From a bacterium (GTDB lineage Bacteria; Electryoneota; RPQS01): a stretch of 64,000 nucleotides of DNA. The stretch is taken from NCBI GenBank assembly GCA_016702305.1, contig JADJEH010000008.1:1-64000 (forward strand), in the 5' to 3' direction. Below the pieces are notes generated by a model, which saw nothing but the letters and a program-made list of their open reading frames with translations, searched no databases and was not told where the DNA came from. Both the position numbers and the translations under genes were made by a program. The first letter of the stretch is position 1, and every line of letters starts with the position of its first letter. Positions 59,531 through 64,000 of the stretch are shown piece by piece.

Positions 59531-61189
59531 ATGTCTCTCGACCGCAAAGCGTCCACTTTTCTTGATCTCATACGGCGTTCCGAGCGCGGCCGATTGAAGG
59601 TCTATCTCGGCTATGCACCCGGGGTCGGCAAGACCTACCTTATGCTTCAAGAGGGCCATCGCTTGAAGCAGGAGGGGATTGACGTTGTGATAGGGTTAGT
59701 GGAGACGCACGACCGCGTTGCCACGACGGCTCTGCTTGAAGGGTTGGAGAGCGTTCCGCGCATGCAGGTGGCCTATCGCGGGATTACGCTTGACGAAATG
59801 GACAGGGATGCGATCCTTGCCCGCAGACCGCGAATTGTGCTGGTAGATGAACTCGCGCATACGAATCCCCCTAACAGCAAGCATCCCAAGCGGTACATGG
59901 ATGTGGATGAAATCCTTGCGGCGGGCATCCACGTCATCTCGACAATGAATGTACAGCATCTTGAGAGTCTTTACAATACCGTCGAAGGTCTTGTCAAAGT
60001 CAAGGTTGCGGAACGCGTTCCCGATCTTGTTCTTCGGCAGGCGGACGAGATCGTGAACGTTGATCTCTCTCCGGAAGATTTGATCAGGCGATTGGAGAGA
60101 GGACAGATCTATCCGAATGACCGGATCGCGCTTGCCTCTGAACACTTCTTCCAAGCACCGAACCTCGAACAGCTTCGGGAGTTGACACTTCGCGAAACGG
60201 CTTCGCAAATTGATTTTCGGCGTCGTGAACAGCATGTTGATGGAGCGGGCACTCCGCCTGATCAGGTCGTCGTATGCCTCAGCGCTTCCGGCCCAAACAA
60301 CGCGAATTTATTGCGCTACGGATCGAGGCTTGCCGGTCGTTTGAATCGCCGCTGGTATGCCATTCACGTACAGACGCCGAAGGAGGCGCCGTTAAGAATC
60401 GACGCAGGAAAACAACGTGTCTTAGCGGATGCTCTCACACTTGCCAATCAACTTGGTGCGATGGTTTTCACACTGAAGGGCACGGACGTTGTTGAGACGA
60501 TTCTGCGGTTCGCGCATGACTATCGCGTCGGACACATCGTCATCGGCCGGCCGAATCCGAGACCTTTCGTTGACCGAATATTGAGTAGACCTAGCCAAGT
60601 TGAACGATTGATCGAAAAGGGTCAAGGCTATCGGATTGTAGTCTTGGACGAGCGCATTCCCGAGTCACCAATGGACACAGATCCGCCGGACTTCAATAGG
60701 ACAAGTTCTGAGAGTGGTAAGGCCTTTTCAACGAAGTTTCAGAAGTCAACGCTACTGATCTGGCAGCAATCCCTGACAAAAGACCAGGCGATCCGAGATT
60801 TACATGGAGCACTGAAGAGTACCTATCCTCGCAGTGTGACACCGACATCGCTGCAGCTCGCTTTGATTCGCGAAGCGGATATGTCAACGTTTCTGAATGA
60901 GGGGATTGCTGTTCCTCATGCCGCCGTTCCCGGACTCGACAGACTTTGTTGGGCCATAGGGATCCCGAAGCAGGGCATTAGCGACATAGAATCTGGTACA
61001 CACATTCATGCAGTATTGTTTACGCTTTACCCTCCTGAAAGATCAGCTGACTATTTGAAATATCTGGCAAGAGCAGCAGATCTCTTCCGTGATCGCCGAA
61101 GTATTGAGCAATTATCTCTTGTGCAAAACCCCGATGATCTTCTCACATGGCTCAAGAATATTGAGACATGTTCTCGCTCCGGCAATTGA
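59531..61189 (+). CDS. kdpD: KdpD sensor domain fused to USP and PTS EIIA-like domains, no kinase
   Basis: ATG 59531 is preferred over an upstream TTG that overlaps kdpC. The 552-residue protein begins with the KdpD N-terminal domain (LKVYLGYAPGVGKTYLML with a P-loop, RIVLVDELAHTNPPNSKH). A universal-stress-like domain follows (VVVCLSASGPNNANLLRYGS ... GHIVIGRPN) at about 245-365. After a linker, residues about 400-545 look like a fructose-type PTS EIIA domain (MSTFLNEGIAVPHAAVPGLD, with a possible phospho-His in VPHA). The membrane helices and HisKA/HATPase of a full KdpD are missing. It probably senses K+ or nucleotide state and modulates the separate kinase or the pump. The EIIA assignment is by motif and fold-like pattern. 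Confidence 0.85.
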   Translation: MSLDRKASTFLDLIRRSERGRLKVYLGYAPGVGKTYLMLQEGHRLKQEGIDVVIGLVETHDRVATTALLEGLESVPRMQVAYRGITLDEMDRDAILARRPRIVLVDELAHTNPPNSKHPKRYMDVDEILAAGIHVISTMNVQHLESLYNTVEGLVKVKVAERVPDLVLRQADEIVNVDLSPEDLIRRLERGQIYPNDRIALASEHFFQAPNLEQLRELTLRETASQIDFRRREQHVDGAGTPPDQVVVCLSASGPNNANLLRYGSRLAGRLNRRWYAIHVQTPKEAPLRIDAGKQRVLADALTLANQLGAMVFTLKGTDVVETILRFAHDYRVGHIVIGRPNPRPFVDRILSRPSQVERLIEKGQGYRIVVLDERIPESPMDTDPPDFNRTSSESGKAFSTKFQKSTLLIWQQSLTKDQAIRDLHGALKSTYPRSVTPTSLQLALIREADMSTFLNEGIAVPHAAVPGLDRLCWAIGIPKQGISDIESGTHIHAVLFTLYPPERSADYLKYLARAADLFRDRRSIEQLSLVQNPDDLLTWLKNIETCSRSGN

Positions 61190-61195
61190 TACAGA

Positions 61196-61340
61196 TGTAC
61201 TCATTGTCGCGCCAATAGATACTTCACGGGCAAACATGTCAATCTTGTCATATCTCGTTGACACAGAGGACAAGAGCTCCGGTTGTGCTTGAACTTGTCA
61301 CGGAAGAGTGGGATTCCACGCCATGCCGTCTTCAATAGCG
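61196..61340 (+). pseudogene. Decayed GIY-YIG endonuclease fragment
   Basis: One frame reads NRYFTGKHVNLVISR, stop, HRGQELR, similar to the GIY-YIG core (xRYYTGxTxNLxxRLxxHNxGxxxR). Another frame further on reads LELVTEEWDSTPC, similar to the family's W-x-L-V-Y-x-E-x-F-x-S block. Stops and a frame change make it non-functional. It directly follows the kdp operon and precedes a terminator and an att-like site. Small GIY-YIG genes next to tRNA/tmRNA 3' ends are a recurring arrangement, to my recollection. Confidence 0.4.
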
Positions 61341-61409
61341 CGGTCTTCAGTAGGTCTTGTTGTCGGTTGGTGTCAGATATCTAAAGTGAACTTCCATGGT
61401 CTCACAAAG

Positions 61410-61432
61410 AAAGCCCCAAATGGGGCTTTTTT
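61410..61432 (+). terminator. Rho-independent terminator after the kdp operon / GIY-YIG remnant
   Basis: A perfect 8-bp stem (AAAGCCCC / GGGGCTTT) with loop AAAT is followed by a run of T. It resembles the hairpin at 51321-51342. Confidence 0.8.
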
Positions 61433-61475
61433 GACTCCGCGGAGTTGAGTACCTATTCCGGTGATCTGACCGCTT

Positions 61476-61498
61476 TTCTGATTCCTGCCGCGCCGAAC
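61476..61498 (+). repeat. Degenerate att-like site
   Basis: TTCTGATTCCTGCCGCGCCG resembles the 21-bp att core with several changes, preceded by GACCGCTTT as at 51393. A weak hairpin (GCCATGC / GCATGGC) follows where copies 2 and 3 have their terminator. It is probably an old, decayed copy. Confidence 0.4.
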
Positions 61499-61628
61499 CG
61501 CCATGCTTGTCAAGGTTAACGCATGGCAAGAGTGTTATGTTGATTCACGTACGTAGAGCAATAGTAGACCGCAATGGGAGCGGCCGTTTGTTCGCCGTTT
61601 TTCGACGGGCGCTTCACATTGACGAATG

Positions 61629-61663
61629 AAAAAAAGGACGCGGTGAATCAACCCGCGTCCTTA
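61629..61663 (-). terminator. Terminator of the outer-membrane protein gene
   Basis: A 10-bp stem (AAGGACGCGG at 61634, CCGCGTCCTT at 61653) is preceded by seven A on the plus strand, giving a U-run on the minus strand. It lies 25 bp past the stop of the leftward gene at 61689. Confidence 0.8.
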
Positions 61664-61688
61664 CTTTGTATTCTGTCGCCCAGGTCCG

Positions 61689-63281
61689 TCAGCGGAAGCG
61701 ATGACCCAATTCGATGAATGTTCGGAGGGATGCGGCGGTGGCGGATGAGTTGCGTTCCGATTGCAGGGACAAGTACGTGCCGCTGCGGAAAGTGAAGTCT
61801 GCAGAGGCGCGAATCCAATCCGCTTCAGACCGATAAGCGGTCAGGCGATAGTCGTACTGCGTCTCACCGTACTCAGCGCGCAATTCCGCATTGCGCAGCG
61901 GCGACCATGTTGCCGACAAGGATCTCATTTCACCGGTTGAGTATTGGTTGCTGAACGTGCTGAAACGCAGCGCGGCTCCGACGGTCCCGTGAAGAAGCGC
62001 ATTTGTTGACAGAGCATAGGATCCGGATGGATAGAAGGAATTGGTCGTTGGATCGCTTCGATAACTTTGTTGTGCGGACAATCTGCTGCCGTGCAAGAAT
62101 ACAAGCTCGCCGCCAATACGCAAGCCGTGGCGAATGGCATCGTCGAACAAACTATCAGGAGTCTCGCGCGTTTCCCATTCGTGGTAGCGCGCACGGCCAT
62201 CGTATCCGGCGCTGATTGAGATCAATTGCACCGGGGAGTATCTTACGTTTGCCAGCATGTTTGCGAGTGACAGCGGTGAACCCTCGGCCGCGCGGCGCCA
62301 GCCACGATTAATATTGAAATCGGAACTTTCGTAGAGCGAAAACGCGCTGCCCAGACCGAGTGTGCACTGCTGGTAGATAAACTCCCTGCTGATGTTCCCG
62401 TTGACGTATTCACCTGCTGCCGCCACGGTGACCTGGCTCCGGTATTCGGACGATTTGTTCCCGCGGTGGGTTATGAGAAGGCCCGCCTTGGTTGCGCTGA
62501 AGTCATTCAGAGCCAAGTCCGCTTCCGCTTGAGCTCCTCCGAATGCGCCGACGGCAAGTCCTTTCCCAATTCCCGATTCGCCATAGGCGCCGTCGAGGTA
62601 CCCAATACCCGCCACTGAACCGGCCTGAATACGGCCGATGCTTGCGCGCCACTGTTGCCGCGGAGATTCGAGCGACAGGCCGGCCTCGTATAGGCGATGC
62701 TGCCACTCGTTTCCCTCGGAGTTTGCACGCCTTCGGCCTCGATACTTCAGAGTGAACTGAGAATCGTTTGTGATGACTCTTGAGATTGTGGATCGCAGTG
62801 CAGCACCCGGAGTGATCTCGGTGCTGGTCTTGTCCTGGTAGATGTCGGTCTGGATGCTGGCGCGGCCGGTGAATCGCCTGCGCGAGTTTCGTGGGCGCGT
62901 CGTCCGATCGGCGGTCGTCTCGGTCTTCCTGATTTCATCGGACAGAGGTGCGGCAGGTGCGCCCACCTGTGCCTGGCTATCAAGCAACAGGACTACTGTG
63001 TCGCCCGGTCGCGCGATGATGCTATCGCCCGAAATTGTGGCGACGCATGTGGATTCGGCGACGGCTGCAACGGTGAGTTCGCCGAGCAGTGTAGACTCGT
63101 GGTAGAGCAGGCCACTTGCGCCTGCGGCAACGCCGTGAACATACCCTGCATTGAGATACAGCGTTCGCCAAGCAACGTATGTCACTTCAGCCGAAATCTC
63201 CGCGGCAAAGAGAATTGGCTGAGGCCGACATGTGGCCAGGATTACCAGCAGGATGCAGATTGAGCGGAAATGTCGTGACAT
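61689..63281 (-). CDS. Exported outer-membrane beta-barrel-like protein
   Basis: This 530-residue protein has a signal peptide (MSRHFRSICILLVILATCRP, then FAAE). An N-terminal small beta domain follows (YVHGVAAGASGLLYHEST), resembling FlgT/RND-type carboxypeptidase-like folds. A basic linker (about 120-135, RTTRPRNSRRRF) leads to about 380 residues of alternating amphipathic strands with many Arg, Tyr and Ser (FTLKYRGRRRANSEGNEWQH, AELRAEYGETQYDYRLTAYR). The last strand ends FIELGHRFR. This is the pattern of a 16-20-strand outer-membrane barrel. The substrate is unknown. It is directly downstream of the cytochrome gene and may be co-transcribed, so an outer-membrane electron-transfer or assembly partner is possible but unproved. 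Confidence 0.65.
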   Translation of the reverse strand: MSRHFRSICILLVILATCRPQPILFAAEISAEVTYVAWRTLYLNAGYVHGVAAGASGLLYHESTLLGELTVAAVAESTCVATISGDSIIARPGDTVVLLLDSQAQVGAPAAPLSDEIRKTETTADRTTRPRNSRRRFTGRASIQTDIYQDKTSTEITPGAALRSTISRVITNDSQFTLKYRGRRRANSEGNEWQHRLYEAGLSLESPRQQWRASIGRIQAGSVAGIGYLDGAYGESGIGKGLAVGAFGGAQAEADLALNDFSATKAGLLITHRGNKSSEYRSQVTVAAAGEYVNGNISREFIYQQCTLGLGSAFSLYESSDFNINRGWRRAAEGSPLSLANMLANVRYSPVQLISISAGYDGRARYHEWETRETPDSLFDDAIRHGLRIGGELVFLHGSRLSAQQSYRSDPTTNSFYPSGSYALSTNALLHGTVGAALRFSTFSNQYSTGEMRSLSATWSPLRNAELRAEYGETQYDYRLTAYRSEADWIRASADFTFRSGTYLSLQSERNSSATAASLRTFIELGHRFR

Positions 63282-63282
63282 G

Positions 63283-64000
63283 CTACTTCGGCATTCCCGG
63301 CTGGCGCGGCGGATTCGGTGCGCTACGGCCGTTGGGATGGCATCCGTAACACGCGCTGCTCTGCCAAATGTAGCCGTTTACGTCATTGTGTTCACTGTCA
63401 GCTTCGGATTGACGATGCTCATGGCAGTGCGTGCAGCTGAAAGCCATGAAGTCACCGCTTCTGTGACACTCCCAGCAACTGTTCCATTCATTTCGATGCG
63501 CACCGGTGTTTATCGGGAATAACGGGGCATGATTGAAAGTTGATGACCAGTCTGAGGGTGTATGGCAGTCTTCGCAAGACGTTGGGTATTGATCCGCCTG
63601 GTGATCCGGGTCGGCGGAGCCATTATAGTCAGCAAGATGGCAATCGAAGCAGATTGTGGTTAGCCCGTCATACACTCCGCCGGAGTGGCACTGCTGACAG
63701 GTGGCCGTGACATGCTGTCCCGTCAGCGGGAACTGCGTGCTGCTATGGTTAAACGTCGAGTTCCAATTTGAAGTAGAGTGACAAGTCTGGCAGGTCGTCG
63801 GGAACTGCGCGGCCTCGTGATCGGGATCATCCGTGCCGTTGTAATCGGCCAAGTGACAACTGACGCAAGTGGTCGGTAAGCCGTCGTATTGACCGGACGA
63901 GTGGCACTGCTGACAGGTCGCCGTGACATGCTGTCCCGTCAGCGGGAACTGCGTGCTGCTATGGTTAAACGTCGCATCCCAGTTGCTGGTCGTATGGCAC
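63283..64000 (-). CDS. Multihaem c-type cytochrome, C-terminal part (runs off the window)
   Basis: The frame is open from the window end to 63283 and holds at least nine CxxCH haem-binding motifs (for example CQTCHST, CQQCHSG, CFDCHLA, CEDCHTP, CTHCHEH, CYGCHPN). A unit of 73 residues repeats: WNSTFNHSSTQFPLTGQHVT, CQQCH, DGL.T.C..CHLADYNG, DPDH.A.Q(F/Y)PT(T/S)C..CH. The encoding DNA repeats with a 219-bp period (63696 and 63915 are near-identical). The signal peptide and start lie outside. Such proteins carry electrons in the periplasm or across the outer membrane. The stop lies one base before the start of the beta-barrel gene. Confidence 0.85.
   Translation of the reverse strand, partial: CHTTSNWDATFNHSSTQFPLTGQHVTATCQQCHSSGQYDGLPTTCVSCHLADYNGTDDPDHEAAQFPTTCQTCHSTSNWNSTFNHSSTQFPLTGQHVTATCQQCHSGGVYDGLTTICFDCHLADYNGSADPDHQADQYPTSCEDCHTPSDWSSTFNHAPLFPINTGAHRNEWNSCWECHRSGDFMAFSCTHCHEHRQSEADSEHNDVNGYIWQSSACYGCHPNGRSAPNPPRQPGMPK

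Noticed and set aside
63690..64000. The repeated DNA as a CRISPR array
   Set aside because: The period is 219 bp, in frame, and encodes haem-binding CxxCH units. There are no short palindromic repeats with unique spacers.

Overview
The window looks like a Gram-negative bacterium of mid GC content. It carries an outer-membrane beta-barrel protein, a multihaem c-type cytochrome, and several very large secreted beta-rich proteins (LVIVD, CARDB, LamG, M4 and C25 peptidases). That mix suggests an FCB-type or Zixibacteria/KSB1-like candidate phylum, but this is inference from gene content only. No rRNA, intact tRNA or CRISPR array was seen.

Layout. From 1 to 6319 there are frameshift-riddled remains of a minus-strand gene and a secreted C25 (gingipain-type) peptidase. 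At 6320 there is a 21-bp copy of what looks like the 3' end of a tmRNA gene (ssrA). It is followed by integrase arm-type repeats, a broken tyrosine integrase, an HTH protein and a small replication module (DNA-binding protein, DnaD/DUF4373-like initiator, DnaC-like ATPase). This is the left end of an integrated element. Its cargo includes two unknown overlapping genes, a type I restriction-modification operon (hsdM, rhuM, hsdS, a PD-(D/E)XK candidate, hsdR), three IS3-family copies, an M4 metallopeptidase, a dnaE2 fragment and LVIVD-repeat secreted proteins. It also includes two sigma/zf-HC2 cassettes, one of which is joined to a CHAT-TPR protease. At about 43.13-43.30 kb the same arm-type repeats and att core recur, this time followed by a strong terminator. 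A third att core plus the same terminator lies at 51.4 kb and brackets an 8.1-kb segment holding a single 7-kb gene.

From 51.7 to 61.2 kb there is a complete potassium-import locus. It has an NtrC-type response regulator, a HAMP-PAS histidine kinase, a 30-codon ORF overlapping kdpF, kdpA, kdpB, kdpC, and a KdpD sensor domain fused to a PTS EIIA-like domain with no kinase of its own. A decayed GIY-YIG endonuclease and a degenerate att-like site follow. The window ends with an outer-membrane protein gene and the C-terminal part of a multihaem cytochrome.

Sequence quality changes along the window. Single-base indels are extremely dense in 1-7.5 kb, sporadic in 7.5-35 kb, and I saw none in the large genes after 35.3 kb. 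Many of the apparent pseudogenes on the left may therefore be consensus errors rather than biology.
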